Shown here: piece after piece, positions 48,952 to 59,937 of the stretch | Numbering within the stretch: the stretch's first letter is position 1 | How the letters are laid out: each line of letters begins with the position of its first letter | Assembly: GCF_000019225.1 (NCBI RefSeq) | Contig: NC_010995.1 | Coordinates: 4,224,501 to 4,288,500 of the forward strand | DNA: 64,000 nt | Direction of reading: 5' to 3' | Origin: Cellvibrio japonicus Ueda107 | GTDB lineage: Bacteria > Pseudomonadota > Gammaproteobacteria > Pseudomonadales > Cellvibrionaceae | Made by a program: the position numbers and the translations under genes | Notes under the pieces: model-generated | Database searches by the model: none | What the model was told of the DNA's origin: nothing | What the model saw: the letters and a program-made list of their open reading frames with translations, nothing else

Positions 48952-50250
48952 CTAGAGGCTTTTGCGCAGCCTTGCATAATAAAAACCATCGTGCCCCTCA
49001 GGCTGGGGCAGTAATTGGCGGCCACAAGGCTGCAGTAAACCCCAGGGGACATCAAGCGTGTCACAGCGGGCCTCCGGCTGGCGCTGGATAAACGCCTCTA
49101 CCACCCGGGTGTTTTCACGGGGCATGACCGAACAGGTGGCATACAGCAGGATGCCACCCGGTTTGAGCAGGGGCCAGAGACTGTCGAGCAACTGGCCCTG
49201 CAGCTGTGCCAGGCGCGCGATTTCCTCAGGCGTGCGCAATACCTTGATGTCGGGATGGCGACGGATAATGCCGGTCGCAGAGCAGGGCGCATCCAGCAGG
49301 ATACGATCATAGGGCTCACCATCCCACCAGGCCTCCGGCCGGGTGCCATCGCCGCAGCGAATATCCGCCGTCACCCCCAGGCGCCCCAGGTTATCGCGCA
49401 CGCGTTGCAGGCGCCGCTCTTCAACATCCATGGCCGTCACTTTCATACGGGGTTCTATTTCCAGCAGGTGACCGGTTTTACCGCCAGGTGCGCAGCAGGC
49501 ATCCAGCACACGCAGGCCGGGGGCCAATTGCAGTAAATCGCCACTGAGCTGGGCGGCCTCGTCCTGCACGCTGATCAGCCCTTGCGCGAAACCGGGCAGG
49601 CTCCGTGGATCGCAGGCCTGTACCAGGGTAATACCATAGGGACTAAAGGGCGTCGCGCCAGCGGCAATATCCAGCGCCCGAAGCTGTGCCAGGTAATCGT
49701 CACGGCTCATATGCCGGGTATTGAGGCGCAGGGTAAAAGGGGGATGCTCGTTGTTGGCGGCCAACAGGCTATCGGTCTGTTGGGGCCAGCTTTTACGCAG
49801 CATGCCTTCCAGCCAGTCGGGATGGTTGCTGCTAAAAGCCCGATCAGACGCCAGCTTTTCGCCCAGGGTTTGCTGATCGCGCTGGAACTGGCGCAATACA
49901 CCGTTCACCAGCTTGGTCGCCCAGGCTTTTTTAATATCACGCGTCACTTCCACCGTTTCACCGATAGCGGCATGATCGGGGATACGCGTGTGGATGAGCT
50001 GGTACAACCCCAGTAACAGCAAGGCTTGTACATCACTGTCTTTGGCGCGCAGGGGTTTATCGAGCAATAGCGACGTGTACGCCTGCAATTGGGGATAGTA
50101 GCGGCATACCCCAAAGCAGAGCTGCTGCAATAAGGGGCGATCCTGTTCGGCAATCTTTACCGACATCGCCGGCAGCAGGCTGGACAGCGACCCCTGCTGG
50201 CGCAGTATCTGCGCCAGCACCTGGGTTGCAGCGGCGCGTACAGGGATCAT
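48952..50250 (-). CDS. rsmB: 16S rRNA m5C967 methyltransferase RsmB
   Basis: S-adenosylmethionine-dependent methyltransferase for C967 of 16S rRNA. 432 residues: an N-terminal NusB-like domain (about 1-140), then the Rossmann core with SAM motif [16 protein letters not shown]. Motif IV is [17 protein letters not shown] and the catalytic-Cys motif VI is [12 protein letters not shown] 50250 overlaps the fmt stop (ATGA), so the long upstream frame is discarded and translational coupling is likely. Confidence 0.96.
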   Translation of the reverse strand: MIPVRAAATQVLAQILRQQGSLSSLLPAMSVKIAEQDRPLLQQLCFGVCRYYPQLQAYTSLLLDKPLRAKDSDVQALLLLGLYQLIHTRIPDHAAIGETVEVTRDIKKAWATKLVNGVLRQFQRDQQTLGEKLASDRAFSSNHPDWLEGMLRKSWPQQTDSLLAANNEHPPFTLRLNTRHMSRDDYLAQLRALDIAAGATPFSPYGITLVQACDPRSLPGFAQGLISVQDEAAQLSGDLLQLAPGLRVLDACCAPGGKTGHLLEIEPRMKVTAMDVEERRLQRVRDNLGRLGVTADIRCGDGTRPEAWWDGEPYDRILLDAPCSATGIIRRHPDIKVLRTPEEIARLAQLQGQLLDSLWPLLKPGGILLYATCSVMPRENTRVVEAFIQRQPEARCDTLDVPWGLLQPCGRQLLPQPEGHDGFYYARLRKSL

Positions 50251-51215
50251 GCAGGCTGCTCCAATGGGTCGCCTGTCCTGAACAGATCCGGATGCCCGCA
50301 CAGTATGTCGCTCACCGCCATGGCTTTTTTCCCGGGCAGTTGCAGTTGCTGCAACACCAATTGCCCCTGGGCACAGGCGACCCACAGGCCCTGGTCATCC
50401 AGCCGGGTGATAGTGCCGGGAACAGCGCCAGTGTTTCCCGCCACCGCCGTGGCCGCCCAGACGCGAATACGCTGGTCATCGCCGGCGCCCGCTGGCTTGG
50501 TGTGGGCAACAGGGAAAGGATTAAAGGCGCGCACTTTACGCTCCAGCTCCACTGCCGCTAAGCGCCAGTCCAGTGCAGCCTCCTCTTTACTCAATTTGGG
50601 CGCATAGTTGCTCAGGCCGTCATCCTGTCGCTCCGGTTGAGCGCTACCGGCCTGCAGTTGATCAAGCGCCTCCAACAGTGCCGGCATCCCGAGGGTGATA
50701 AGCCTGTCGTGCAGGCTGCCGCCGGTATCGTCCGGCAAGATCGGACAGCGTGCCTTGACCAGCATATCGCCGGTATCCAGGCCCACATCCATTTGCATAA
50801 TGGTTACCCCTGTCTCACTATCGCCCGCCTCAAGCGCGCGCTGGATAGGCGCTGCACCGCGCCAGCGCGGCAAGAGTGAGGCGTGGACATTAATGCAGCC
50901 CAGGCGTGGAGCATCGAGGACGGCCTTGGGCAGGATCAGGCCATAGGCCACCACCACCATTACATCGGCATTTAACCCGCGCAATTCGTCGATCGATTCC
51001 GGGGCCTTGAAATTGAGCGGCTGATAGACGGGCAGCCCATGGGCCAGGGCGACCGCCTTGACCGGGCTGGCGGTCAGTTTTTTACCGCGCCCGGCCGGGC
51101 GGTCAGGCTGGGAATAAACACCGATCACCTGGTGGCGGCTGGCCAGCAGGGCGTGGAGGTGCGCGGCAGCAAAGTCGGGGGTTCCGGCAAAAACAATACG
51201 TAAACCTTGGCTCAT
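50247..51215 (-). CDS. fmt: Methionyl-tRNA formyltransferase
   Basis: Formylates initiator Met-tRNA with 10-formyl-THF. 322 residues: the catalytic domain has [35 protein letters not shown] (Asn/His/Asp site) and [20 protein letters not shown]-terminal OB-fold follows (about 210-315). ATG 51215 is chosen because the longer frame to 51269 would start within the def terminator. Overlaps rsmB by four bases. Confidence 0.96.
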   Translation of the reverse strand: MSQGLRIVFAGTPDFAAAHLHALLASRHQVIGVYSQPDRPAGRGKKLTASPVKAVALAHGLPVYQPLNFKAPESIDELRGLNADVMVVVAYGLILPKAVLDAPRLGCINVHASLLPRWRGAAPIQRALEAGDSETGVTIMQMDVGLDTGDMLVKARCPILPDDTGGSLHDRLITLGMPALLEALDQLQAGSAQPERQDDGLSNYAPKLSKEEAALDWRLAAVELERKVRAFNPFPVAHTKPAGAGDDQRIRVWAATAVAGNTGAVPGTITRLDDQGLWVACAQGQLVLQQLQLPGKKAMAVSDILCGHPDLFRTGDPLEQPA

Positions 51216-51249
51216 GGGCAGTACAGGTATCCGGTTAATAACAGGTCGG

Positions 51250-51277
51250 GAAATAAAAAAGGCGCTCATCGCGCCTT
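51250..51277 (-). terminator. Terminator or attenuator between def and fmt
   Basis: AAGGCGC-GATGA-GCGCCTT followed by TTTTATTT on the minus strand. It may limit def-to-fmt read-through. Confidence 0.75.
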
Positions 51278-51289
51278 GGGGAGGGGAGC

Positions 51290-51799
51290 CTAACGCACCC
51301 CCGCCTTGTGTTTTTTCTCCAGTTTGGAGCGAATGCGGGAGCGCTTGAAGGGTGAAATATGATCGACAAACAATTTGCCATTCAGGTGATCCAGCTCATG
51401 CTGGATACACACGGCAAGTAATCCCTGGGGCTGGAGTTCAAAGGCATTACCTGCGCGATCCAGCGCTTTCACCCGGATATGGCCGGGGCGCTCCACAGTT
51501 TCATAAAACCCCGGCACCGATAGACAACCCTCATCGTACTGGCTCAGCTCTTCGTCCAGCACCTCGATTTCCGGGTTAATAAACACCAGCGGCTGGGATT
51601 TGTCTTCGCTTACGTCTATAACTACCACACGCTTGTGCACATTCACCTGGGTAGCCGCCAGGCCGATGCCGGGAGCGTCGTACATAGTCTCAAACATGTC
51701 GTCAACCAGCTGGCGGATACTATCGTCCACTTGTGTGACGGGTTTGGCGACAGTACGCAGGCGCGGGTCAGGAAATTCAAGGATAGGTAACAAGGCCAT
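51290..51799 (-). CDS. def: Peptide deformylase
   Basis: Removes the N-formyl group from nascent proteins, completing the cycle begun by Fmt. 169 residues with all three metal-site motifs: GIGLAATQ (44-51), EGCLS (90-94, Cys92 ligand) and HELDH (134-138, both His ligands and the catalytic Glu). Cytoplasmic and ribosome-associated. First gene of the def-fmt-rsmB-trkA run and divergent from the LysM gene, as in many gammaproteobacteria. Confidence 0.97.
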   Translation of the reverse strand: MALLPILEFPDPRLRTVAKPVTQVDDSIRQLVDDMFETMYDAPGIGLAATQVNVHKRVVVIDVSEDKSQPLVFINPEIEVLDEELSQYDEGCLSVPGFYETVERPGHIRVKALDRAGNAFELQPQGLLAVCIQHELDHLNGKLFVDHISPFKRSRIRSKLEKKHKAGVR

Positions 51800-51953
51800 A
51801 GTGTTTGTGACAAACTTCTAGTAAAAAGGTAATTACCGCTGCTAACATGATGATCGCACAGGATTTATGCGGTGCATCCGTCTCAGCATGGGCTCAATGA
51901 AAACCATTATACGTCTATCTGCCGCAGGACCGAATAAAACAGGATCGGTTTCT

Positions 51954-52988
51954 ATGAAAAAAATATTTCTGGCGCTTGCCGCCGCTTCCCTGCTCAGCGT
52001 CTTCGCCTGGGCCCAGGATTCCGTGCTAAAAAGCGGCCACCCCGATGAATACACCGTTCAAAAAGGCGATACCCTCTGGGACATTTCCGGGCGATTCCTC
52101 AATACTCCCTGGATGTGGCCCGAAATCTGGCATGTGAACCCGCAGATTGAAAACCCCCACCTGATTTACCCCGGCGATGTCATCAAGCTGATTTACCTGG
52201 ATGGCCAGCCACGCCTGACCCTGGAGCGCACCCTCAAGCTGGCCCCCGGCACTACCAAGCTCAGTCCGAGCGTGCGTGTGCAGAGCGCCGAAGAAGCCAT
52301 TACGGCGATTCCACTGGATAAGATCGACAGCTTCCTGTCGCGCAGCCGTATCCTGGAAAGCAATGAGCTGGATATCAGCCCCTATATGCTGGCCGGCCCG
52401 GATCGCCGCCTGATTGTCGGCGAGGGCGATGCCGCCTATGCGCGCGGTAACTTTGCCGAGGGGCTGACCAATTACGGGATTTTCCGCAAGGGAAAGATCT
52501 ACAAAGACCCGGTTACCGGTGAAATACTGGGGATTTATGCCCAGGGCATAGGCACCGTCAATATTGACAAGATCCAGGGTGAGGTTGCCACAGTCCACGT
52601 GGTGCGCTCCTATGAGGAAATCCGCCAGGGCGATCGCCTGCTGCCGAGCGAGGACCGCAGTGTCGACTCCATCTTCTTCCCCAGTGCGCCGGATACGGAT
52701 ATTGAGGGTGCCATCATTGATGTGGAAGGCGGCGTCACCCAGGTTGGCAAATACAATGTGGTTATGGTTAACCGCGGCGAACGCGAAGGCTTGCAAATCG
52801 GCAATGTCCTGGCCATCTACAAAAAGGGCGAAGTGGTACGCGACCGGGTTCAGGGTGGCAGTATCGCCCTGCCCGATGAGCGCGCCGGCCTGCTGATGGT
52901 CTTCCGCACCTTCGACAAAATGAGCCTTGGCCTGGTGCTGGAAGCCGATCGCCCACTGGCTGTGACTGACAAGGTTAAGAATCCCTAG
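51954..52988 (+). CDS. LysM-domain secreted protein
   Basis: A 344-residue exported protein. A signal peptide ends FAWA (about 20). A LysM peptidoglycan-binding domain (about 34-84; YTVQKGDTLWDISGRFL, HLIYPGDVIKL) and a beta-rich C-terminal region of unknown fold follow. No hydrolase domain is visible. The position between def and dprA is conserved in gammaproteobacteria. ATG 51954 has AGGA 9 nt upstream and directly precedes the signal peptide; the frame is open to 51867. A strong terminator follows. Confidence 0.88.
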   Translation: MKKIFLALAAASLLSVFAWAQDSVLKSGHPDEYTVQKGDTLWDISGRFLNTPWMWPEIWHVNPQIENPHLIYPGDVIKLIYLDGQPRLTLERTLKLAPGTTKLSPSVRVQSAEEAITAIPLDKIDSFLSRSRILESNELDISPYMLAGPDRRLIVGEGDAAYARGNFAEGLTNYGIFRKGKIYKDPVTGEILGIYAQGIGTVNIDKIQGEVATVHVVRSYEEIRQGDRLLPSEDRSVDSIFFPSAPDTDIEGAIIDVEGGVTQVGKYNVVMVNRGEREGLQIGNVLAIYKKGEVVRDRVQGGSIALPDERAGLLMVFRTFDKMSLGLVLEADRPLAVTDKVKNP

Positions 52989-53007
52989 TATTCTGAAAAG
53001 GTCTCCT

Positions 53008-53038
53008 GAAAGCCGCCATCGGGCGGCTTTCTTGTTTT
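53008..53038 (+). terminator. Rho-independent terminator after the LysM gene
   Basis: GAAAGCCGCC-ATCG-GGCGGCTTTC followed by TTGTTTTT. Canonical. Confidence 0.88.
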
Positions 53039-53074
53039 TGCTGATACATTTCCAACCGCCAACAAGGATGATTT

Positions 53075-54238
53075 ATGGCCACTTCACTCAATGCTTCCCT
53101 GTTAATCCTGCGCCTCCCCGAAACAGGCACTGTCACTTACTGGAAACTGGTAGACCACTTCGGCAGTCCGGAAGCCGCCCTCAACCAACCCGCTCCATAC
53201 CTGGAAGCCTTTCTGCGCCCCCAGGCATTGCAGGCACTGGAAGAATACCGACGCCATCCTGCCAACAGCGCCCTGGCACAGAAAGTTGCCGGCGACCTGG
53301 AACAATTGGATGCCAATCCGGATATACATTGCCTGCCCCTGGAGCACGAGCTGTACCCCGAGTTACTGCGTCAAATCCCCAATCCGCCGCCACTGCTTTT
53401 TGTCCGCGGCGATCCTGGCTGCCTGGGCTTGCCACAATTGGCGATTGTCGGTAGCCGCAACCCCACCCGTAGTGGTACTGATAATGCACGGCACTTTGCC
53501 GCCTACCTCGCCGAACGTGGATTCACCATTACCAGTGGCCTGGCCTTGGGGATAGATGCGGCAGCACATCGCGGCGCGCTGGAGGCCTCCGGCAAAACCG
53601 TTGCCGTGATGGGCACAGGGATAGATCGCATTTACCCGGGACGGCATCGCACGCTGGCACAGCAGATTATTGCGCAGGGCGGGGCACTGGTGAGCGAATT
53701 TCCGCTGGGGACCAGTTCCCACGCCGGCAACTTTCCGCAGCGCAATCGCCTGATCAGCGGACTCAGCCTGGGCAGCCTGATTGTCGAAGCTGCTGTCCAG
53801 AGCGGCTCGCTGATTACCGCCAGCTTTGCCCTGCAACAAAATCGCGAAGTCTTTGCCATCCCCGGCTCCATTCACAACCCCCTGGCACGGGGCTGTCACC
53901 AATTGATTCGCCAGGGCGCCAAGCTGGTAGAAACCGGGGACGATATTGTGGAAGAACTGGATGGCTTGCTGGGCTTCCATCGGCAGCAACTACAGCGGAG
54001 TGCCGTCAAGCAGGTGCAACCACTGCCGACCGCCTCCACCAACATGCCCCTGGCAGAATTGGACCCCGCTGCCACACAATTGCTCGAAGCCATGGGTTAC
54101 GACCCGGTCAACATAGACACCCTGGTAGAGCGAACCTCGCTGGATGCCGGCATCATCGCCGCCCAGCTCGTATCCCTGGAACTCAGCGGTGCTATCTGCA
54201 CTATTGCCGGGGGCTACCTGCGCGTCCCCAATGCCTGA
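53075..54238 (+). CDS. dprA: DNA-processing protein DprA
   Basis: Binds incoming single-stranded DNA during natural transformation and loads RecA. 387 residues: an N-terminal SAM-like region, a Rossmann DprA core (about 90-300; [48 protein letters not shown]) and a C-terminal winged-helix domain (about 325-387). AAGGA 6 nt before ATG 53075. DprA is widespread also in bacteria not known to be competent. Its 3' end overlaps the convergent MCP gene by 25 bases. Confidence 0.95.
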   Translation: MATSLNASLLILRLPETGTVTYWKLVDHFGSPEAALNQPAPYLEAFLRPQALQALEEYRRHPANSALAQKVAGDLEQLDANPDIHCLPLEHELYPELLRQIPNPPPLLFVRGDPGCLGLPQLAIVGSRNPTRSGTDNARHFAAYLAERGFTITSGLALGIDAAAHRGALEASGKTVAVMGTGIDRIYPGRHRTLAQQIIAQGGALVSEFPLGTSSHAGNFPQRNRLISGLSLGSLIVEAAVQSGSLITASFALQQNREVFAIPGSIHNPLARGCHQLIRQGAKLVETGDDIVEELDGLLGFHRQQLQRSAVKQVQPLPTASTNMPLAELDPAATQLLEAMGYDPVNIDTLVERTSLDAGIIAAQLVSLELSGAICTIAGGYLRVPNA

Positions 54239-55659
54239 AGCTGGGGACGGGCTGCCGGCGCCGTTTGTTGCAGGAGCGATGACAGGCGCACATCGGCGCC
54301 CAGTACATAGAGCAATTCACCGCGCTCATCAAACACCGGGGCAGACAGCGTAAAGCAAAATGCATCTGTCGCTACAGAGCGATAAACCGCCGTCATATAC
54401 ACCTGACGCTGTTCTATCGCGCGGCGAAACCACTCGCGCGACGACCAGTTTCGCCCCCTGGCACTGCCCTCATAGGCCAGGTGGATATCGCGCGCACTGA
54501 TGTTCTCGCTGACCTGGACACCATCGCGGCCCACCAGGTACAGCAGCTCAAAGCGCGGATCGCGATCCAGCAGCTGGCCCATGGCAGTTTCCGCGCGATA
54601 GGTCGATGCGCGCAATTCTGCTGACGTGGCCAGGGATTGCACAGACTCGCGCACATCCTGGTGAGCCGCCAGTTGGAACCCACCCAGTCCCTCAAGCAAT
54701 TTGTCACCTTCACGCCGCACCAACTGGCTTTGCTGGCTGACTTCTGTGGCCTTGTCTTTCAATTGGGCAGCCACCTGGGCCACAGTTTGTACATCCTGGT
54801 TGATTCCCTTGACCGCCATACCAATTTGCTCTGTGCCGCTGGCCATGGCGGTAATGCGCTGGTCAAGCTGATCCATCGCCACACGGGCACTGGCCAAGCC
54901 CTCATTAACGCGGCTCATCCCCTTGCGTCCTTCATCGACCGAGGCGTGCATGACCTGGCCAGCGTCATCCAGGCGCTGCATATTGCTGCGAAATGCATCG
55001 ATAATCCGGCTAACCTGATCAGTGGCATCCGTCGTGTGGCCCGCCAGGCGCCGCACCTCCTCGGCAACCACGGCAAATCCCCGGCCATGCTCACCGGCCC
55101 TGGCTGCCTCAATGGCTGCATTCAAGGCCAGCAAATTGGTCTGGCGCGAAATATTGGCGATCAGGTCAATAACCTGGGTGACCTCTTCCAGTTGGGTTTT
55201 AAGCAGCTGGATCTCCTGCCCAACCTGCTCTTCACTGCTGTGGATAGCATTCACCTGGGTCAGCACCAGGTCGCTATCGCCCTCGCAATGGCGCAGGCTA
55301 TCGGCAACCTCACCCGCCAACTGCGCCACCTGGGCAGCCCCCGGCACCAACTCGGCTGCCAGGGTCGTAGTGACCTCTTCGCTGGCGCTGGCGATCATAT
55401 CGGCGGACTGGGCGAGACGCTGTCCGTATTCTTCCGTTTCCGCCGCGATAGCCGATAGCCGTGGGGCATGGCCTGCAATGCTCACCGCCGCTTCAAGGCT
55501 GGTGCCTATACGCTGGTGTAACTGGTCAATAAAATCTTCCAACCCCGGTAAACGGGTCAGATCCGTAGGCAGGCGAACGGTCAGGTCCAGGTGTTCAAAT
55601 ACCCGGGCGAGCTGTTCGGGGGAGGGTTGGCGCTGGAAACGTCGCATGAGGAGTTGCAT
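54214..55659 (-). CDS. Soluble methyl-accepting chemotaxis protein with C-terminal sensor domain
   Basis: A 481-residue chemoreceptor with no membrane segment or signal peptide. The MCP signalling coiled coil comes first (about 60-330, tip [31 protein letters not shown]). It is followed by a PDC/Cache-like sensor at the C-terminus (about 360-470; [43 protein letters not shown]). The order is inverted from ordinary receptors, and a Cache-like domain would sit in the cytoplasm. ATG 55659 is preferred to the unsupported long frame to 55779. The 3' ends of this gene and dprA overlap by 25 bases. The ligand and the chemosensory array it joins are unknown. Confidence 0.88.
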   Translation of the reverse strand: MQLLMRRFQRQPSPEQLARVFEHLDLTVRLPTDLTRLPGLEDFIDQLHQRIGTSLEAAVSIAGHAPRLSAIAAETEEYGQRLAQSADMIASASEEVTTTLAAELVPGAAQVAQLAGEVADSLRHCEGDSDLVLTQVNAIHSSEEQVGQEIQLLKTQLEEVTQVIDLIANISRQTNLLALNAAIEAARAGEHGRGFAVVAEEVRRLAGHTTDATDQVSRIIDAFRSNMQRLDDAGQVMHASVDEGRKGMSRVNEGLASARVAMDQLDQRITAMASGTEQIGMAVKGINQDVQTVAQVAAQLKDKATEVSQQSQLVRREGDKLLEGLGGFQLAAHQDVRESVQSLATSAELRASTYRAETAMGQLLDRDPRFELLYLVGRDGVQVSENISARDIHLAYEGSARGRNWSSREWFRRAIEQRQVYMTAVYRSVATDAFCFTLSAPVFDERGELLYVLGADVRLSSLLQQTAPAARPQLQALGTRR

Positions 55660-55771
55660 GGATAAGTTCTCAAAGTGGTCACCCGCAATCGAGCAAAGTA
55701 GGTGCCAAAAAGCGTGCAGCGCATCACATTTATTGGCAGACTGACCCAGTATCAATGGCTTGGCATAAAAT

Positions 55772-55797
55772 CCTGTCATAAAAGACAGGGGTTTTTA
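55772..55797 (+). terminator. Hairpin between the MCP gene and tsaC
   Basis: CCTGTC-ATAAAA-GACAGG (55772-55789) is followed on the plus strand by GGTTTTTA and flanked by A/T on the other side. It lies between divergent genes, so its role is unclear: it may be a leader hairpin of either transcript. Confidence 0.35.
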
Positions 55798-55933
55798 TAC
55801 GATGCTATTCATTTACAGCCGCACCAAAAAATACCGGATCAGGCTCTTTTTTGGTGCAAAAAAATCAGGATTGAGTCCTACTGGCCAGTCCTTTAGAGTT
55901 CGCCCCGTTAAATGGCCCCACAGGATTTATTTG

Positions 55934-56503
55934 ATGATCGACTGGTCCCTCAACCCTCGCGTCAACTATGCCGCCAACATGATGCGCCAGGGTGGTGTCA
56001 TTGCGTATCCCACCGAAGCGGTCTGGGGCCTGGGCTGCAATCCGTTTGATGAAGATGCCGTAGCCGACCTGCTCGCCCTCAAACAGCGCCCTGTCGAGAA
56101 AGGTGTCATCCTGATCGCCGCCAACCTGCAACAAATCGAACCCTTTATTGATCACCTGGACGACCTTCAGCGCCAGCGCCTTAAAAATACCTGGCCAGGC
56201 CCGGTAACCTGGCTGGTGCCGAATAACGGCCTGGCACCCCACTGGATTACCGGCGCTTTCCCGTCCGTTGCCCTGCGCGTCACCGATCACCCGGTAGCCG
56301 CCGGACTCTGCCGCGCCTTTGGCGGCCCTGTAGTGTCCACCTCCTGCAACCCTGCCGGTAAACCGCCGGCGCGCAACATCCACGAGGTTCGCCGCTACTT
56401 TGGCGGCCAGTTGGATGCTGTCAGCAGCGGCCTGGCAGGGCGCAGGACGAATCCCTCGGAAATTCGCGACCTGCTCACCGGCCAGGTCGTTCGCCCCAGC
56501 TAG
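55934..56503 (+). CDS. tsaC: Threonylcarbamoyl-AMP synthase TsaC (Sua5/YrdC family)
   Basis: Makes threonylcarbamoyl-AMP for the t6A modification of ANN-decoding tRNAs. 189 residues of a single YrdC domain: GGVIAYPTEAVWGLGCNPFD, LKQRPVEKGVILIA, WPGPVTWLVP, VALRVTDHPVAAGLC and STSCNPAGKPPA. No Sua5 C-terminal extension. ATG 55934 has AGGA 8 nt upstream; the longer frame to 55802 reads through an AT-rich non-conserved leader. The order dprA-tsaC-hemF-aroE is conserved. Confidence 0.95.
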   Translation: MIDWSLNPRVNYAANMMRQGGVIAYPTEAVWGLGCNPFDEDAVADLLALKQRPVEKGVILIAANLQQIEPFIDHLDDLQRQRLKNTWPGPVTWLVPNNGLAPHWITGAFPSVALRVTDHPVAAGLCRAFGGPVVSTSCNPAGKPPARNIHEVRRYFGGQLDAVSSGLAGRRTNPSEIRDLLTGQVVRPS

Positions 56504-57523
<1,020 letters not shown>

Positions 57524-57599
57524 TTCCCGCTCACGCTGGCAACCGTGTGCAGGTGACCTTGTTTTCGGGCAGCAGCGCGTTTTTACAACGGATTTCCCC

Positions 57600-58430
57600 A
57601 TGACAGACCTTTATGCCGTTTTTGGCAACCCAATCAACCACAGCAAGTCTCCCAGCATCCACCGCATGTTTGCCGAACAGACCGGCCAGGATTTGCATTA
57701 CACCAAGCAATTGGTCGATGTGGACAAATTTGCCCAGACTGCCGATGCGTTTTTTGCCCAGGGCGGACGCGGATTAAATATTACCGTTCCTTTCAAGCAG
57801 GAAGCGTTCCGCTACGCCCATTCGCTCACCCCCCGCGCTGAACGCGCCGGTGCCGTCAACTTCCTCGTCCAATTGAGTGATGGCAGCATTCGCGGCGACA
57901 ACACCGATGGCATCGGCATGGTGCACGACATGCACAACCTGGACTGGAACATCGCGGGAAAACGGGTTTTGCTGCTGGGTGCAGGCGGCGCTGTGCGCGG
58001 CGTATTACAACCCCTGCTCGAAGAACATCCGGCACAAGTGGTGATTGCCAACCGCACCCTCAGCAAAGCGGAAGAATTGGCCAAAAACTTTCTCGACCTG
58101 GGCAATGTGGAAGCCAAAGGTTACGACCAATTAAACGGCGCCCACTTTGATATTGTCATTAACGGAACCTCCGCCAGCTTACACGGCGAATTGCCGCCTT
58201 TACCTGACAACCTGCTCAATCCCGGTGCCTGTTGCTACGACATGATGTACGGCGCTGAACCCACGGTATTCCTGCAATGGGCGCAACAACAGGGCGCGGC
58301 ACACACTGCCGATGGCCTGGGTATGCTGGTCGGACAGGCAGCCGAGGCCTTTTACCTGTGGCGACAAATTCGTCCCGAAGTCGTACCGGTACTGACGGCC
58401 CTGCGCCGCCAGCTGCACGAGAAAAAATAA
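57600..58430 (+). CDS. aroE: Shikimate dehydrogenase (NADP+)
   Basis: Reduces 3-dehydroshikimate to shikimate in aromatic amino-acid synthesis. 276 residues: shikimate site [14 protein letters not shown], catalytic Lys in [11 protein letters not shown] and Asp in [14 protein letters not shown] Rossmann motif [13 protein letters not shown] with downstream NRTLSKAEE, where the Arg is the usual NADP selector, and the closing [10 protein letters not shown] and [14 protein letters not shown]. The terminator after the stop ends the hemF-aroE unit. Confidence 0.97.
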   Translation: MTDLYAVFGNPINHSKSPSIHRMFAEQTGQDLHYTKQLVDVDKFAQTADAFFAQGGRGLNITVPFKQEAFRYAHSLTPRAERAGAVNFLVQLSDGSIRGDNTDGIGMVHDMHNLDWNIAGKRVLLLGAGGAVRGVLQPLLEEHPAQVVIANRTLSKAEELAKNFLDLGNVEAKGYDQLNGAHFDIVINGTSASLHGELPPLPDNLLNPGACCYDMMYGAEPTVFLQWAQQQGAAHTADGLGMLVGQAAEAFYLWRQIRPEVVPVLTALRRQLHEKK

Positions 58431-58436
58431 CGACCT

Positions 58437-58465
58437 GCCCCGCACCTGCGGGGCATATTTTTTAT
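58437..58465 (+). terminator. Rho-independent terminator after aroE
   Basis: GCCCCGC-ACCT-GCGGGGC (58437-58454) followed by ATATTTTTTTAT. It abuts the start codon of the next gene, so that gene may be expressed through partial read-through or its own weak promoter. Confidence 0.8.
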
Positions 58466-58888
58466 ATGGTTTACCTGAGTTTATTTCTCACCGCCTTTAT
58501 CGCCGCTACGCTTTTTCCGCTCTCGTCGGAAGCGCTGCTGCTGGCGTTATTGCACCAGGAGCACAACCCCGTGCTGCTGTGGCTGGTTGCCACAACCGGT
58601 AACAGCCTGGGTTCCTGCGTAAACTGGTTCCTAGGCAGGCAGTGCCTGCACTGGCAAGATCGCCAATGGTTTCCGGTCAGCCGCTTCCAACTGGAAAAAG
58701 CGCAACGCCATTTCCAGCGCTACGGAATCTACTCCCTGCTCTTTGCCTGGCTGCCCATTGTCGGCGACCCACTCACACTGTTTGCCGGGGTTATGAAGGT
58801 CAACTTCTGGAAGTTTTTGCTTTTGGTCATCATCGGCAAAGCCCTGCGCTACGCACTGATTATTGGTTTTGCAGTAGCCGTGTTATAG
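58466..58888 (+). CDS. YqaA/DedA-like small membrane protein
   Basis: A 140-residue inner-membrane protein of the YqaA branch of the DedA/VTT superfamily, with three to four hydrophobic segments. The motifs AATLFPLSSEALLLALL, ATTGNSLGSCVNWFLGR and FQRYGIYSLLFAWLPIVGDP are characteristic. DedA relatives are linked to lipid scrambling and membrane energetics; the activity of YqaA proteins is not known. ATG 58466 lies in the tail of the aroE terminator and lacks a clear SD. The longer open frame overlapping aroE is not coding. Confidence 0.85.
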   Translation: MVYLSLFLTAFIAATLFPLSSEALLLALLHQEHNPVLLWLVATTGNSLGSCVNWFLGRQCLHWQDRQWFPVSRFQLEKAQRHFQRYGIYSLLFAWLPIVGDPLTLFAGVMKVNFWKFLLLVIIGKALRYALIIGFAVAVL

Positions 58889-59146
58889 AGCGCTTTTTAT
58901 TGCACTGCTGAGCTCCACCGGCGCCTGACGATCACTGCGGGTAGCTGGCACCTTTATCCAATTCCACCACCACCTGTCCCACCTGGATTAGTCCGCGGTC
59001 GTGGGTATTGGCGATCACCCGTTTGCTGTGGCTTGATCAAGTCCGGGTTTTACCGTGTTTTGTATCAGGCCAGGGCCGACAAGCCTATTCAAAAGCACCG
59101 GCGGGGGCTACCCTGTTGCCGCTCCTTGACTCCAGTGTTGTTTTTT

Positions 59147-59935
59147 ATGACGTTTATGTGCCGCCCTCTCCTTATCTCCCTCCTGTTGTTACTCGCGTCC
59201 CTGGCCAGCTGGAGCGGTGAACCCGTCCTGTCGGACAAACCGCTGGTGATCACAGAAACCCTGGGTGGCAGTGACCAGGTACAGGGCTGTGCAGTGCTAC
59301 TGCACGGTTTGGCGCGCACCCACAAATCCATGCGGCCTTTGGCCAAGGCGTTGGCAGCCGCCCATTACTATGTGGTGAATGTGGGCTATCCCTCGCGCAA
59401 ATTTGCCATTGCGCCACTCGCCAATATGGCGATTCCCCCGGCGCTGGCGCTGTGCCGCCAGCAGGGCCTGACACGCATCGATATTGTCAGCCACTCCCTG
59501 GGCGGTATTTTGCTGCGCCAGTATTTACAGGCAAACACTATTCCCGAGTTGGGCCGGGTGGTGATGTACGCACCGCCCAACCAGGGTAGCCAGGTGGTAG
59601 ACAAGCTGAAAAACATTCCCGGCTTTCGCTTGATTAATGGCCCTGCCGGGCTTGAATTAGGCACAGATGCCAAGAGTGTCCCCCGGCAACTGGCGCCGGT
59701 TCATTTTGACCTGGGGGTGATTGCCGGCACACGCAGTATCAATTGGATACTGTCGCAGTACCTGCCCAATCCCGACGATGGCAAGGTCTCGCTGGAAAAT
59801 ACCAAAGTGGAAGGCATGCGCGACTTTATCAGCCTGCCGGTATCGCACCCGTTTATCATGAAAGATAAAAACGCCATTCGCCAGACTCTGCACTATTTGC
59901 AAACGGGCGCTTTCCTGCATGAACCCAAGGATTAA
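59147..59935 (+). CDS. Secreted alpha/beta hydrolase, lipase-like
   Basis: A 262-residue exported hydrolase. A hydrophobic signal region (about 5-23) is followed by an alpha/beta hydrolase fold: oxyanion segment LLHGLARTHKSM (HG motif), nucleophile elbow SHSLGG, and a later GTRSINWILSQYLP with Asp and His (SHPF) candidates for the triad. The arrangement resembles small triacylglycerol-lipase/esterase proteins. ATG 59147 or 59156 both precede the signal region; neither has a strong RBS. The next hydrolase gene starts two bases after its stop. Confidence 0.82.
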   Translation: MTFMCRPLLISLLLLLASLASWSGEPVLSDKPLVITETLGGSDQVQGCAVLLHGLARTHKSMRPLAKALAAAHYYVVNVGYPSRKFAIAPLANMAIPPALALCRQQGLTRIDIVSHSLGGILLRQYLQANTIPELGRVVMYAPPNQGSQVVDKLKNIPGFRLINGPAGLELGTDAKSVPRQLAPVHFDLGVIAGTRSINWILSQYLPNPDDGKVSLENTKVEGMRDFISLPVSHPFIMKDKNAIRQTLHYLQTGAFLHEPKD

Positions 59936-59937
59936 TA

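Noticed and set aside
51216..51269. N-terminal extension of fmt
   Set aside because: Its start codon lies inside the def terminator hairpin, and the family start is at 51215.
55721..55747. Sigma-28-like -10 (GCCAATAA) upstream of the soluble MCP gene on the minus strand
   Set aside because: The -10 is fair but no TAAA-like -35 lies at the 11-nt spacing.
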